This document shows positions 7,686-17,921 of a DNA stretch of 64,000 nt, in pieces. Position 1 is the stretch's first letter. Each line of letters starts with the position of its first letter. A model generated the notes under the pieces. The model had not been told where the DNA came from. It saw only the letters and a list, made by a program, of their open reading frames with translations, and made no database searches. The stretch comes from Streptomyces deccanensis (GTDB lineage Bacteria; Actinomycetota; Actinomycetes; Streptomycetales; Streptomycetaceae). The stretch covers positions 4,278,001 to 4,342,000 of the forward strand of contig NZ_CP092431.1 in the NCBI RefSeq assembly GCF_022385335.1, written 5' to 3'. Position numbers and translations under genes: made by a program.

Positions 7686-8129
7686 ATGTTTCGTATGGAG
7701 ACAGAAGTCGACAGGGAACGAAGCCAATTGCTGCTTTCGCGGCTGCGCGCCAGCAACACCGCCGCGTCGCCGGTCCTGCGCGACCTGCGCGGAACCCCGG
7801 AGGCGCGAGAGGTCCCGTTGCATGTGTGGGCCCTGGACGAGGCGGGCGAACTGGCCGGTGGCCTGGTCGGTCACACCTGGGCCGGCTGGCTGCACGTCGT
7901 CCACCTCTGGGTCGACGAACGCCACCGGGGGGCGGGCCTGGGTTCGCGCATCCTCTCCCGGGCCGAACACCTGGCCGCCCGCGAACGCGCCTGCCGGTCG
8001 GCCCGGTTGGAGACCTGGGACTTCCAGGCGCCGGAGTTCTACAAGCGCCTGGGCTATGAGGTGGTGTGCGTGATCCCCGACTATCCGCCGGGGATCACCG
8101 AGTACACCCTGACAAAGCGGCTCGGCTAG
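7686..8129 (+). CDS. GNAT family N-acetyltransferase
   Basis: Protein of 147 residues. The acetyl-CoA binding motif A is seen as LWVDERHRGAGLGSRILSRAE (about 74-94; R-G-x-G-L-G core), followed by FQAPEFYKRLGYE, the usual C-terminal GNAT strand and helix. It transfers an acyl group from CoA to an unknown amine. ATGs at 7686 and 7695 are both possible; I took the first. Its stop is only 8 bases from the convergent galK stop, leaving no room for a separate terminator. Confidence 0.85.
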   Translation: MFRMETEVDRERSQLLLSRLRASNTAASPVLRDLRGTPEAREVPLHVWALDEAGELAGGLVGHTWAGWLHVVHLWVDERHRGAGLGSRILSRAEHLAARERACRSARLETWDFQAPEFYKRLGYEVVCVIPDYPPGITEYTLTKRLG

Positions 8130-8137
8130 GACTCGGG

Positions 8138-9298
<1,161 letters not shown>

Positions 9299-9333
9299 CC
9301 CCTGCCCTGACCTTTCCGTACTCGACCGACGAA

Positions 9334-9363
9334 CCGGCTCGGCCGATGAACTGGCCGAGCCGG
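9334..9363 (-). terminator. Perfect 11-bp hairpin between galE and galK
   Basis: CCGGCTCGGCC and GGCCGAGCCGG flank an 8-base loop. It lies 36 bases before the galK start on the minus strand, inside the operon. No T-run follows, so it could be an attenuator, an mRNA processing or stability element, or part of a promoter region. The distal half of the gap may carry a galK promoter, but I see no clear -35/-10 pair. Confidence 0.5.
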
Positions 9364-9435
9364 CACACTACTGGGCGCGAACGGGCGCGAGTGTGCGCCC
9401 CTGGGAGCTGCCGCGCCCCATTCTGTTACCGCGCG

Positions 9436-10398
9436 CTACTGCGCCCGCTCCTGCGTGAAGCGCCACGCGTCCGCCACGATCTCCGCGAGGTCCGCGCGTG
9501 ACGGGTTCCAGCCGAGCCGTTCGCGGGCCGTGGCGGCGGAGGCGACCAGGGTGGCGGGGTCGCCGGCCCGGCGCGGGGCGACGACCTCGGGGATCGGGTG
9601 GCCGGTGACCTGGCGGACGGTCTCGATCACTTCGCGCACCGAGAAGCCGTTGCCGTTGCCCAGGTTGCAGATGAGGTGCTCGCCCGGCCGCGCGGCGTCC
9701 AGCGCCAGCAGGTGGGCGTCGGCGAGGTCGGCGACGTGGATGTAGTCGCGGACGCAGGTGCCGTCGGGGGTCGGGTAGTCGTCGCCGTAGACGGAGATCG
9801 CGTCCCGCCTGCCCTGAGCGACCTGGAGGACCAGGGGGATGAGGTGCGACTCGGGGTCGTGGCGCTCGCCGCAGGTGCCGTACGCCCCGGCGACGTTGAA
9901 GTAGCGCAGCGAGACGGCGCCCAGGCCGTGGGCGGCGGCCTCGCCGGTGATCATGTGGTCGACGGCGAGCTTGGAGGCGCCGTACGGGCTGGTGGGCCTG
10001 GTCGGCGCGGACTCCACGATGGGGGTGGTCTCCGGCTCGCCGTAGGTGGCGGCCGTGGAGGAGAACACCAGCTTGCGGACGCCCGCCTCGCGCATCGCGG
10101 CGAGCAGCGCCATGGTGCCGCCGACGTTGTTGTCCCAGTACTTCTCGGGCTTCACGACGGACTCGCCGACCTGCGAGAACGCGGCGAAGTGCAGGACGGC
10201 GTCGAAGGAGCCGTCGAGCCACTTGCCGGCGTCGCGGATGTCGCCCTCGATGAAGGACACGCCGGCGGGCACGCCCTCGCGGAAGCCGGTCGAGAGGTTG
10301 TCGAGGACGACGACCTCGTGGCCCGCCTCCAGCAGATGCTGGGCGACCACGCTGCCGACATACCCCGCGCCACCGGTGACCAGGTACTTACCGCTCAT
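9436..10398 (-). CDS. galE: UDP-glucose 4-epimerase
   Basis: Extended short-chain dehydrogenase of 320 residues. The NAD-binding GGAGYVGS motif is at 8-15, the catalytic S/T-x-YxxxK as SSTAAT near 115 and [11 protein letters not shown] near 140, and the [18 protein letters not shown] region of galactose epimerases near 170. It interconverts UDP-galactose and UDP-glucose. The ATG overlaps the galT stop (ATGA at 10395-10398), showing translational coupling. Confidence 0.95.
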   Translation of the reverse strand: MSGKYLVTGGAGYVGSVVAQHLLEAGHEVVVLDNLSTGFREGVPAGVSFIEGDIRDAGKWLDGSFDAVLHFAAFSQVGESVVKPEKYWDNNVGGTMALLAAMREAGVRKLVFSSTAATYGEPETTPIVESAPTRPTSPYGASKLAVDHMITGEAAAHGLGAVSLRYFNVAGAYGTCGERHDPESHLIPLVLQVAQGRRDAISVYGDDYPTPDGTCVRDYIHVADLADAHLLALDAARPGEHLICNLGNGNGFSVREVIETVRQVTGHPIPEVVAPRRAGDPATLVASAATARERLGWNPSRADLAEIVADAWRFTQERAQ

Positions 10399-11456
10399 GA
10401 ACTCGCTACCTCTCGCAGTCGCTCGGCCGCGCGCTCCGGCGGCACGTCGTTGATGAACACGTTCATGCCGGATTCGGAACCCGCGAGAAACTTCAGCTTG
10501 CCGGTGGTGCGGCGAATGGTGAAGAGCTCCAGATGCAACGCGAAATCCTCGCGCTGGACACCTTCGAACTCCTCCAGGGTGCCGAACGGGGCCTGGTGCC
10601 AGGCCGCGATGTACGGCGTCGGAGGCTCACCCTCACCGAAGATCCGGTCGAAGCGCCTCAAGAGTTCCAGATAGACCTGGGGGAATTCTGAGCGCGCGTC
10701 CTCGTCGAGCCCGAGGAGGTCCGGCACCCGGCGGCGCGGGTACAGGTGCACCTCGTACGGCCAGTGCGCGGCGAACGGCACGAAGGCGACCCAGTGCTCG
10801 GTCTCCAGGACCATCCGCTCGCCCGCGAGTTCGCTCTCCAGGACGGCGTCGAAGAGGTTCTCGCCGCCGGTGGCGTCCTTGTGGGCCGCCAGCGAGCGCA
10901 GCATCAGCGCGGTGCGGGGGGTGGTGAAGGGGTACGCGTAGATCTGCCCGTGGGGGTGCCCCAGGGTCACGCCTATCTCGGCGCCGCGGTTCTCGAAGCA
11001 GAACACCTGCTCGACGGAGGGGAGATGGGACAGCTCCGCCGTGCGGTCGGTCCAGGCCTCCAGGACCAGGCGGGCCTGCTCCTCGGTCAGGTCGGCGAAG
11101 GACGCGTTGTGGTCCGAGGTGAAGCAGACGACCTCGCAGCGGCCGGAGTCGCCGGCGAGCGAGGGGAAGCGGTTCTCGAACACCACGGCGTCGTACGACG
11201 AGTCCGGGATCTCGCTCAGCCGGTCGCCCTCGGAGGGGCAGAGCGGGCATTCGTTCGCCGGGGGGTGGTAGGTGCGGCCCTGCCGGTGCGAGGCGATCGC
11301 GACGGAGTCGCCGAGCAGCGGGTCCCGGCGTACCTCCGAAGTGGTGACGGTGCGCTCCAGGGGCCGCTTGTCCACCGCGTCGCGCACGGTGTCGTCGCGC
11401 AGGTCGTAGTAGATCAGCTCACGACCGTCGGCCAGCCGGGTCGAGGTCTTCTTCAC
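10395..11456 (-). CDS. galT: Galactose-1-phosphate uridylyltransferase
   Basis: Protein of 353 residues. The GalT active-site triad region is seen as [12 protein letters not shown] near 160 (H-x-H nucleophile) and [21 protein letters not shown] follows near 220. N-terminal CPLCPSEG is the zinc-binding CxxC of the family. It swaps UMP between UDP-glucose and galactose-1-phosphate. I start it at the GTG 11454-11456 ([14 protein letters not shown]). It heads the galTEK operon; its upstream gap of about 120 bases holds phased ATCAAACA-type repeats shared with the divergent symporter. Confidence 0.94.
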   Translation of the reverse strand: MKKTSTRLADGRELIYYDLRDDTVRDAVDKRPLERTVTTSEVRRDPLLGDSVAIASHRQGRTYHPPANECPLCPSEGDRLSEIPDSSYDAVVFENRFPSLAGDSGRCEVVCFTSDHNASFADLTEEQARLVLEAWTDRTAELSHLPSVEQVFCFENRGAEIGVTLGHPHGQIYAYPFTTPRTALMLRSLAAHKDATGGENLFDAVLESELAGERMVLETEHWVAFVPFAAHWPYEVHLYPRRRVPDLLGLDEDARSEFPQVYLELLRRFDRIFGEGEPPTPYIAAWHQAPFGTLEEFEGVQREDFALHLELFTIRRTTGKLKFLAGSESGMNVFINDVPPERAAERLREVASS

Positions 11457-11477
11457 GCCGGACTCCCCATCCCACCC

Positions 11478-11542
11478 ATCAAACAGAACCAAACACATCA
11501 AAGCACAAGTTCCGACGTTCGTCACCATCACAATCAAACAAA
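11478..11542. promoter_or_regulatory. Phased ATCAAACA repeats, probable gal operator/promoter region
   Basis: ATCAAACA (11478), ACCAAACA (11488) and ATCAAAGC (11498) are direct repeats exactly 10 bases apart, and a further ATCAAACA is at 11533. On the minus strand they read TGTTTGAT, immediately upstream of galT. Spacing of one helical turn suggests cooperative binding of a repressor (DeoR/GalR-like) controlling galTEK and the divergent symporter. The region is AT-rich, consistent with overlapping divergent promoters. The regulator itself is not in the window as far as I can tell. Confidence 0.6.
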
Positions 11543-11575
11543 GATCACCAGATGCCAACTGAAGTGGAGCTGCGC

Positions 11576-13318
11576 ATGGAGAATCTCGCGGATCCCTCCG
11601 GCCCCGCCGGCCCTGCTGGTCCCGCCGACCCCTCCGGCACCGCCGGTCTCGCCGATCTCGCGGCCGAGCTGCGGCTCCCCGTCGACTGGCTCGACTACAC
11701 GATCCTGGCCGTGTACTTCGTCGTCGTCCTCGGCATCGGGTTCGCCGCCCGGCGGTCGGTGCGCACGAGCCTGGACTTCTTTCTCTCCGGGCGCTCACTG
11801 CCGGCCTGGGTGACGGGGCTCGCGTTCATCGCGGCCAACCTGGGCGCCACCGAGATCCTCGGGATGGCCGCCAACAGCGCGCAGTACGGCGTCTACACCA
11901 CGCACTGGTACTGGATCGGCGCCATCCCGGCCATGGTCTTCCTCGGCCTGGTGATGATGCCGTTCTACTACGGCAGCAAGGTCCGCTCGGTCCCCGAGTT
12001 CCTGCTGCTGCGCTTCGACCGGGGCGCGCACCTGCTGAGTTCGGTCCTGTTCGCTTTCGCCGCGATCCTGATCGCCGGGGTGAACCTGTACGCGCTGGCC
12101 ATCGTCGTGGAGGCGCTGCTGGGCTGGCCGGAGTGGGTGTCGATCGTCGTCGCCGGCATCTTCGTACTGGCGTACATCACCCTCGGCGGACTCTCCTCGG
12201 CGATCTACAACGAGGTGCTCCAGTTCTTCGTGATCCTGGCGGCCCTGATCCCGATCACCGTGCTGGGCCTGAAGAAGGTCGGCGGCTGGGACGGCCTCTC
12301 CGACTCCCTGACCGAGAGCCGAGGACCCGACTTCGTCACGGCGTGGGGCGGCACCGGCATCGGCAGCGACAACCCGCTCGGCGCGAACTGGCTGACGATC
12401 GTCCTGGGTCTCGGCTTCGTGCTCTCCTTCGGCTACTGGACGACGAACTTCGCTGAGGTCCAGCGCGCGCTGAGCGCGAAGAACCTCTCGGCCGCCCAGC
12501 GCACCCCGCTCATCGCGGCCTTCCCGAAGATCTTCATCGTCTTCCTGGTGATGATCCCGGGCCTGGTCGCGGCGGTCCTGGTCCCGCGGATCGGCACCTC
12601 GGAGTCCGACCTCCAGTACAACGACGCGATCCCGTACCTGATGGAGGACCTGCTGCCCAACGGCGTCCTCGGCATCGCCGTCACCGGCCTGCTGGCGGCC
12701 TTCATGGCGGGCATGGCGGCGAACGTCTCGTCCTTCAACACGGTCTTCACCACGGACATCTGGGCGAAGTACGTGGTGCGGGACCGGGAGGACGGCTACT
12801 ACGTGCGCTTCGGCCGCCTGATCACGGCGATCGGTGTCCTGGCGTCCATCGGCACGGCCTTCCTGGCCTCCTCCTTCTCCAACATCATGAGCTACCTCCA
12901 GACGCTGTTCTCCTTCTTCAACGTGCCGATGTTCGTCGTCTTCATCATCGGCATGTTCTGGCGCCGGGCCTCGATGAAGTCCGGCTTCTGGGGTCTGCTG
13001 GCCGGCACCACGGCCGCGATGCTCAATTACTTCGTCCTCTACAAGCAGGACGTCATCGACATCCCGACCGACCAGGGCGCGAACTTCGTCTCCGCGATCG
13101 CGGGGTTCGTGGCGGGCGCCGTGCTCATGGTGGCCGTCTCCCTCTTCACGGCCCCGAAGCCGGACGCGGACCTCCAGGGCCTGGTCTACGGCACGCGCTC
13201 CCCCGGCATGGACGAGCCGCCGGGCGAGGGCGACGACGCGTGGTACCGCCGACCGGCGCTGCTCGGCTGGGGCGCGATCGTCCTGGCGGCGGCGTGCTAC
13301 ATCCCGTTCTCGTTCTAG
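11576..13318 (+). CDS. Sodium:solute symporter (SSS family), likely galactose uptake
   Basis: Protein of 580 residues with about 13 hydrophobic segments. The vSGLT-like signature FLSGRSLPAWVTGLAFIAAN and LGATEILGMAAN (about 55-85) matches sugar transporters of the SSS family. I chose the ATG at 11576 because GTGGAG lies the right distance upstream; an ATG at 11552 has no ribosome binding site. Divergent from galTEK across a shared regulatory region, which points to galactose or a related sugar as substrate; that is inferred, not seen. A small membrane gene follows after 15 bases. Confidence 0.9.
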   Translation: MENLADPSGPAGPAGPADPSGTAGLADLAAELRLPVDWLDYTILAVYFVVVLGIGFAARRSVRTSLDFFLSGRSLPAWVTGLAFIAANLGATEILGMAANSAQYGVYTTHWYWIGAIPAMVFLGLVMMPFYYGSKVRSVPEFLLLRFDRGAHLLSSVLFAFAAILIAGVNLYALAIVVEALLGWPEWVSIVVAGIFVLAYITLGGLSSAIYNEVLQFFVILAALIPITVLGLKKVGGWDGLSDSLTESRGPDFVTAWGGTGIGSDNPLGANWLTIVLGLGFVLSFGYWTTNFAEVQRALSAKNLSAAQRTPLIAAFPKIFIVFLVMIPGLVAAVLVPRIGTSESDLQYNDAIPYLMEDLLPNGVLGIAVTGLLAAFMAGMAANVSSFNTVFTTDIWAKYVVRDREDGYYVRFGRLITAIGVLASIGTAFLASSFSNIMSYLQTLFSFFNVPMFVVFIIGMFWRRASMKSGFWGLLAGTTAAMLNYFVLYKQDVIDIPTDQGANFVSAIAGFVAGAVLMVAVSLFTAPKPDADLQGLVYGTRSPGMDEPPGEGDDAWYRRPALLGWGAIVLAAACYIPFSF

Positions 13319-13333
13319 GCACCGAGGAGCACC

Positions 13334-13666
13334 ATGACCGATCACTCCGGTTCCTCCGGATACTCCGAACGTGACGTCCAGCGCGAGGTCACCGAGCTCC
13401 AGGGCAGGTCCGCGACCGCCGCCCGCCTCTTCGACATCCGCCGCATCATCGGCGGCCTCTTCGTCCTCTACGGCGTCATCGTCACCCTCGCCGGCCTCAC
13501 GGCGTCCGACGCGGAGATCGACAAGGCGGTGGGGGTGAACATCAACCTGTGGACGGGCTTGGGGATGCTGGCCCTGGGCGTGTTCTTCCTGGGCTGGCTG
13601 TGGCTACGGCCGGCGGCTCCGCCGGTGGAGGGGGAGCGGTCGGAGGGGGAGCGGGACTCCAGATGA
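13334..13666 (+). CDS. Small two-helix membrane protein downstream of the symporter
   Basis: Protein of 110 residues with two predicted membrane spans (IIGGLFVLYGVIVTLAGL near 37-54 and GLGMLALGVFFLGWLWL near 77-93), and charged ends. The C-terminus is Glu/Arg-rich. It starts 15 bases after the symporter stop with GAGGAG upstream, so it is co-transcribed and may be an accessory subunit. I do not recognise a named family. Confidence 0.8.
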   Translation: MTDHSGSSGYSERDVQREVTELQGRSATAARLFDIRRIIGGLFVLYGVIVTLAGLTASDAEIDKAVGVNINLWTGLGMLALGVFFLGWLWLRPAAPPVEGERSEGERDSR

Positions 13667-13765
13667 CGCCGGGCGTGAGGGCCGGGAGCGCTACGGCCCT
13701 TGTATCTCGCCCGGCCGAGGCTAGGGTCGTGGCTGGTGACGGTCACCGAGGAGGGGGATCCAAGG

Positions 13766-14308
13766 GTGTACGGGACAGTGACGGCGGTCAGCAGCAACGG
13801 CGCGTACTCGTTCACCAAGCCGAACCGGGACAGCATCACACTGCTCGCCGGGCTCGGGGTGGAAGGTGATGTGCATGCCGGGGTGACGGTCAAGCACCGT
13901 TCGCGGGTCGCGCAGGACCCCACCCAGCCGAACCTGCGCCAGGTCCACCTGATCCATGAAGAACTCTTCGCGGAGGTCGGCGCGGAGGGGTTCACGGTGG
14001 CACCCGGTGACCTCGGCGAGAACATCACCACCACCGGCATCGATCTGCTCGGGCTGCCGGTGGGCACGCTGCTGCGCATCGGGGACGAGGCGGTCCTGGA
14101 GGTGACCGGCCTGCGCAACCCCTGCGTGCAGATCGACAACTTCCAGGCCGGGTTGATGAAGCGGGTGGTCGGCCGCGACGCGGCCGGGAACGTCGTGCTC
14201 CGGGCCGGAATCATGAGCATCGTGAAGGAGGGCGGCGTGGTGCGGCCGGGCGACCCGATCAAGGCGGAACTCCCGAACGGGCCGCACCGCCCCTTGGAAC
14301 GGGTCTGA
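13766..14308 (+). CDS. MOSC domain protein
   Basis: Protein of 180 residues. The MOSC features are GLGVEGDVHAGVTVKH near 31-46, PGDLGENITTTGIDL near 90, and LEVTGLRNPCVQI near 118, where the conserved cysteine would bind or transfer sulfur. The family resembles the C-terminal domain of molybdenum cofactor sulfurases and the YiiM/YuaD proteins that act in detoxifying N-hydroxylated bases. I prefer the GTG at 13766 (GAGGAGGGGG upstream); a GTG at 13736 would add ten residues. Single gene; an IS remnant begins 28 bases after its stop. Confidence 0.85.
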   Translation: MYGTVTAVSSNGAYSFTKPNRDSITLLAGLGVEGDVHAGVTVKHRSRVAQDPTQPNLRQVHLIHEELFAEVGAEGFTVAPGDLGENITTTGIDLLGLPVGTLLRIGDEAVLEVTGLRNPCVQIDNFQAGLMKRVVGRDAAGNVVLRAGIMSIVKEGGVVRPGDPIKAELPNGPHRPLERV

Positions 14309-14336
14309 CGTCCCACCGCAGATGTCAATTTCTTGC

Positions 14337-14780
14337 GTGACGCGAGTGCAACTGACGAATGCAGATTGGGAGTTGATGGGGCCGTACCTGCCGATCGGCG
14401 AGTACGGCCCGTATCCCGAGCGGCTCCGGCAGCAGTTCGAGGGTGTGATGTGGCGGTTCAAGACCGGCGGGGTGGCGGGAGATGCCGCAGGAGTTAGGCG
14501 CCTGGTCGACCGTGCACAACCGCTTCCGGCAGTGGCGTGACGCCGGCGTCTTCGAGGCCCTGCTGGAGGGCCTGATCGCGGAGGCGGCGAAGCGGCGAGG
14601 ACGTCGTCACTGCGCGGTTCGCGGCCCCGTCGGCCGCCCCCGCACCCGGCCGGACGCGGTCGCCGGGGACAATGCCTGCTCGTCCCGCGGCAACCGGTCT
14701 CACTTGCGCAAACGCAGGAGAGGAACACCGTCGAGCGCCTGATCAACAAGCTCAAAGAACTCACCCGAGGCGCCCCTTGA
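14337..14780 (+). pseudogene. IS5-type transposase remnant, frameshifted and internally deleted
   Basis: Frame 1 reads LTNADWELMGPYLPIGEYG then RFKTGG, the N-terminus of IS5-family (IS427-like) transposases. At about 14467-14475 a shift in a GGGGTGG run moves the expected WREMPQELGAWSTVHNRF into another frame. Later DNAYSSRG-like (DNACSSRGNRSHLRKRR) and NTVERLINKLKEL motifs remain but the DDE core between and the stretch linking them are missing. The whole remnant is about 440 bases against about 800 for an intact gene. No clear terminal inverted repeats or target duplication were found. It marks the start of an accessory patch. Confidence 0.85.
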
Positions 14781-14798
14781 TCACAGCCCTGTCGCGCC

Positions 14799-15227
14799 CT
14801 AAGGGCGGACGTAAGGCCGGGTCATGACCTCCATGTTGTGACCGTCCGGGTCGTCGAAGTAGGCGCCACGACCACCGAACAGACGGTTGATCTGGCCGGG
14901 CTCGGTGTGGCCGGGGTCGGCGTAGTAGGTGACCCCGACCACCTCCAGACGGGTGATAACGGCGTCGAACTGCTCGTCAGGGACGAGGAAGGCGTAGTGC
15001 TGCGACTGGATCGGCTCGTCCCTCTTCTCATAGAAGTCGAGCGTCACGCCGTTGCCGAGGTCGACGGGCAGGAACGGCCCAAACGGGGCGCCGACCTTCA
15101 AGCCCAGCACCACGGCGAGGAACTCGGCAGACAGGTGCCGGTCGCTTGCGTAGATGGCCGTGTGGTTCAGCTGGACGCCAGCCGCCGGCAGCTCGGGTTC
15201 ATGCGTGTACTGCTGGTCATAGGACAT
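14799..15227 (-). CDS. VOC family (glyoxalase/dioxygenase-like) protein
   Basis: Protein of 142 residues with the two beta-alpha-beta-beta-beta modules of the vicinal oxygen chelate superfamily. Probable metal ligands are H27 (QLNHTAIYA), H77 region (QSQHYAFLV) and E132 (FDDPDGHNMEVM). The substrate cannot be assigned; the family includes glyoxalases, dioxygenases and resistance proteins. ATG with a poorly defined ribosome binding site. It lies between an IS remnant and an Rpn-like nuclease, on the minus strand. Confidence 0.85.
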   Translation of the reverse strand: MSYDQQYTHEPELPAAGVQLNHTAIYASDRHLSAEFLAVVLGLKVGAPFGPFLPVDLGNGVTLDFYEKRDEPIQSQHYAFLVPDEQFDAVITRLEVVGVTYYADPGHTEPGQINRLFGGRGAYFDDPDGHNMEVMTRPYVRP

Positions 15228-15265
15228 CAGTGGTGTGTCTCCGGTCTTGGGATCCGCTGGTATGG

Positions 15266-15326
15266 GGCGCCCTGTACGGGCGCCGGGAGCTAAGACACGG
15301 AGAAGGGGGCGGGCCTCTTGCCCGCC
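15266..15326 (-). terminator. Two tandem hairpins downstream of the Rpn-like gene
   Basis: GGCGCCC-TGTAC-GGGCGCC (15266-15284) and GGCGGGC-CTCTT-GCCCGCC (15308-15326), each a perfect 7-bp stem with 5-base loop. They lie 201 bases or more after the stop of the minus-strand nuclease gene and before the VOC gene, within the 299-bp gap 15228-15526, the rest of which shows nothing notable. Terminator function is inferred. Confidence 0.45.
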
Positions 15327-15526
15327 TCGTGCTCACGCCGAGGCCGGGAACCTCACTCGTGCGTGGCCCAAGGCCGACCCGGCAGTCACCTGACCGACCT
15401 TAGTGACCATCACATGCGTGGGCAACATCGTTTCTTGGCCGTGCCCGCCCGCGGATCAAGCCGTCATGACGTCATAGCGGGTCGTCACGGCTCTACTGAT
15501 CACGACCCGATACGCGCCCTGGCCGA

Positions 15527-16405
15527 TCAGCGGAACAGATCCTCGGCGGCGGTCACCCGAAGGGCTCGTTCCGCCCAGATCATGAGCTGGGCCCGGTCAG
15601 GACAGTCGGTGACGCGTTCGCGGACATGGTCCGGCACCTGGATGCCCCGCAACTCGAGAATCTCGAGGATCATCTCGGCTCGACCCTCCAACCGGCCCTC
15701 CACCCGGCCCTCCTCGCGCGTCTGCTCAGCGAGCGGGTGTCGCCAGAAGTACTGCGTATTCGTCATCAGTTCCCTCCAGATCTTCAGTGCCTCCGGGTCT
15801 GTCAGGCACGAGTCGACGAACTGCACGAAGACCGCCGCGCTCTCCGCGTCAACGGTGCGCAGGGCGGTTACCAGGCATTCCAGTATGGCGGCAGCCTTGC
15901 GGCCCTTGCCATGCGTCATCGCCGAGAGCACCGCGAGGGGTACGTCCCGTTCGGCTGCTCTCTCGTCCGCGATGACCGGTACGTTGTCCGGGCCCAGCAC
16001 CAGTGGTCGCACCGTCAGCGAGGGGCGACCACGCACTCCGAGATGAATGGGTTCCGCCGCCCAGCGGGCCGTGGCGCCGCTCTGGGTGATCACGATGAGC
16101 ACCGGGTCGCAGTGGTACTTCGCGTACAGGTAGCTGAGGTAATACGGCCAACTGCGGCGCTTGCCCTCGTCCTTCTTCCCCTGTGACTCGACGATCAGGA
16201 GATACGTCCCCTCGTCGGCCTCCGCCCGCATGAGTGTGTCCACGCGCCGCTCGACGGGCGCGATCTCCGTGAGGTCGACGTTCATGGCGGCGAACTCGTG
16301 CGGCTCGGGAAAAGGCACGCGCAACACCCGCTCCAGGGCCCGGGTCAGCAGCGCGGGGTCCTTCTGGAAGATCCGGTGCAGTGCCTCGTGCGACGAGCTG
16401 ACCAT
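15527..16405 (-). CDS. Rpn/PDDEXK-like nuclease family protein
   Basis: Protein of 292 residues from a family frequent in Streptomyces. The N-terminal part has RRVDTLMRAE near 54 and YLLIVESQGKKDEGKRRSW near 69, a variant of the PD-(D/E)XK core (D...ExQ-K) as in Rpn recombination-promoting nucleases. The C-terminus contains the EGRVEGRLEGRAEMILEIL repeat typical of these proteins (about 235-255), probably a coiled helix. It may be a mobile-element-related nuclease; activity is unproven because the catalytic glutamate-lysine pair is altered. It is followed by an ATPase gene in the same direction upstream. Confidence 0.75.
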   Translation of the reverse strand: MVSSSHEALHRIFQKDPALLTRALERVLRVPFPEPHEFAAMNVDLTEIAPVERRVDTLMRAEADEGTYLLIVESQGKKDEGKRRSWPYYLSYLYAKYHCDPVLIVITQSGATARWAAEPIHLGVRGRPSLTVRPLVLGPDNVPVIADERAAERDVPLAVLSAMTHGKGRKAAAILECLVTALRTVDAESAAVFVQFVDSCLTDPEALKIWRELMTNTQYFWRHPLAEQTREEGRVEGRLEGRAEMILEILELRGIQVPDHVRERVTDCPDRAQLMIWAERALRVTAAEDLFR

Positions 16406-16437
16406 CGGCTCTCCTTTCTGTCGGCGTGTTCAACGAG

Positions 16438-16848
16438 CTAGGCGGCCATCAGTTCGCACCACACGTATTTGCCGCGTCGGCCGAAGCGGGACGACGGCTG
16501 CCAGCCCCAGATGTCCGTGCAGGCGCGGACGAGGGCGAGGCCTCGGCCGGTCTCCGTGTCGGGCTTCGCCAAGTGGCATGGGGGTTCCGGGGGTTCGGGG
16601 TCCGCGTCCCAGGCTCCGATCCAGAGCGTGCCGTTCGACCAACGGACGCGCAGAGCCGCCGGGCCCTTGGTGTGGAGTACGGCATTCGCGATCAGTTCCG
16701 TGGCGAGGAGTTCGGCGGGGTCGAGGAGGGCGGCCAGGCCGTGCGCGGTGAGGATCAGGCGGAGGGTGCGGCGGGAGACGGTGACGGCTCGGGGGTCGTG
16801 GGGGATGTGGAGGACGTACTCCCAGGGTTCGGAAGCCACTTCGGGCAT
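16438..16848 (-). CDS. Anti-sigma-factor-like ATP-binding protein (RsbW/HATPase_c)
   Basis: Protein of 136 residues with the GHKL ATPase signatures: N-box LLATELIANAVLHT (about 48-61) and G-box GRGLALVRACTDIWGW (about 100-115). Such stand-alone kinases bind anti-anti-sigma factors or other regulators. The ATG at 16846-16848 has AAGGGAT upstream; the frame is open further but has no better start. It is divergent from an XRE regulator and a DUF397 gene, the three-part WhiJ/AbaA arrangement of Streptomyces developmental loci. Confidence 0.85.
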   Translation of the reverse strand: MPEVASEPWEYVLHIPHDPRAVTVSRRTLRLILTAHGLAALLDPAELLATELIANAVLHTKGPAALRVRWSNGTLWIGAWDADPEPPEPPCHLAKPDTETGRGLALVRACTDIWGWQPSSRFGRRGKYVWCELMAA

Positions 16849-17062
16849 GGGGAGATCCCTTCGGGGTGGGGGTCGGGGGGCGGTCCGGTGGCATTGCCTC
16901 AACCGTCGGGGCATGACGGAGTGGTGCGCTTCCGGAGCACCGGATGACACCGCAGCGTGTGCGGCGCATCACTGACGGTAGGGCATTAATTTCTGCCTCT
17001 GCAACCCGCTGCCGTAATCTGGCACCCGAACGTGGCATGCCGACAAGGACGTTGGGGAGTAC

Positions 17063-17914
17063 ATGGCGGCACGGAGCAACCCCACCGCGCGGCAAGTGCG
17101 CCTGGGAGCGGAGCTGCGCAGGTTGCGCGAGGCCGCCGGCTTGAAGGCCCGTGAGGTAGCGGCGTTTCTGAACTCGACTTCGACGCAGATGAGTCAGGTG
17201 GAGGCAGGCATCGCGGCCGTGAGTGCGGAACGCATCCGCCGCCTCGCAGCTCACTACGCGTGCGCCGACGAGGAGTTGATCGACGCGCTCGCGGCTATGG
17301 CCGGCGAACGCGCACGCGGCTGGTGGACCAGGTACCGAGGCGTCCTGCCTCAGGTGAACCTGGACGTGGCGGAAGCGGAGCACCATGCAACGTATCTGCG
17401 CGAGATCGTCATCAACCGCGTCCCGGGGCTGCTCCAAACCCCGGACTACGCCCGAGCGGTCTTCAGGTACATGCGCCCGGAGCTACCCGAGAGCGAGCTC
17501 GTGCCTCGGGTCGAGTACCGGTTGAAGAGGCGCTCAGTCATCGAGGGCGACACTCCTACCCCGTACGAGACGATCGTCCACGAGTTTGCCTTGCGCATCC
17601 GAGTAGCCGACCGCCAGACCTCCGTGGCTCAACTCCGTTGGATCCTGGACCGGATCGAACAGGGCAACGTCACCGTGCGCGTCATCCCCATCGACCAGGA
17701 CGGCTTCGCCGGTGCCGGCGCCTCGATGATGTACACCGGTGGACCAGTGCCGCGACTGGACACCGTCCTCCGGGACGCCCCCACCGGCGTCGTCTTCGTC
17801 GATGAGGAACCGCAGCTGCAACGGCTCCGAACACTCCTTCGTAGAGTGGAGGAGGCGGCGCTCGAACCCGTGGCGTCGCGGGACTTCATCCAGCGTTTGG
17901 CGAAGGAGCTGTGA
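17063..17914 (+). CDS. WhiJ-like XRE regulator (HTH + DUF5753)
   Basis: Protein of 283 residues. An XRE helix-turn-helix occupies about 10-65 (LRRLREAAGLKAREVAAFLNS, then STQMSQVEAG), followed by the DUF5753 domain (about 95-275) that has YLREIVINRVPGLLQTPDYA and FVDEEPQLQRL. The family regulates development and antibiotic production together with partner DUF397 proteins. GGGGAG precedes the ATG. The DUF397 gene begins 7 bases after its stop; the anti-sigma-like ATPase is divergent. Confidence 0.92.
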   Translation: MAARSNPTARQVRLGAELRRLREAAGLKAREVAAFLNSTSTQMSQVEAGIAAVSAERIRRLAAHYACADEELIDALAAMAGERARGWWTRYRGVLPQVNLDVAEAEHHATYLREIVINRVPGLLQTPDYARAVFRYMRPELPESELVPRVEYRLKRRSVIEGDTPTPYETIVHEFALRIRVADRQTSVAQLRWILDRIEQGNVTVRVIPIDQDGFAGAGASMMYTGGPVPRLDTVLRDAPTGVVFVDEEPQLQRLRTLLRRVEEAALEPVASRDFIQRLAKEL

Positions 17915-17921
17915 GACACCG

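Noticed and set aside
13700..13765. Upstream TTG/GTG starts for the MOSC protein
   Set aside because: No ribosome binding site; GAGGAGGGGG sits correctly before the GTG at 13766.
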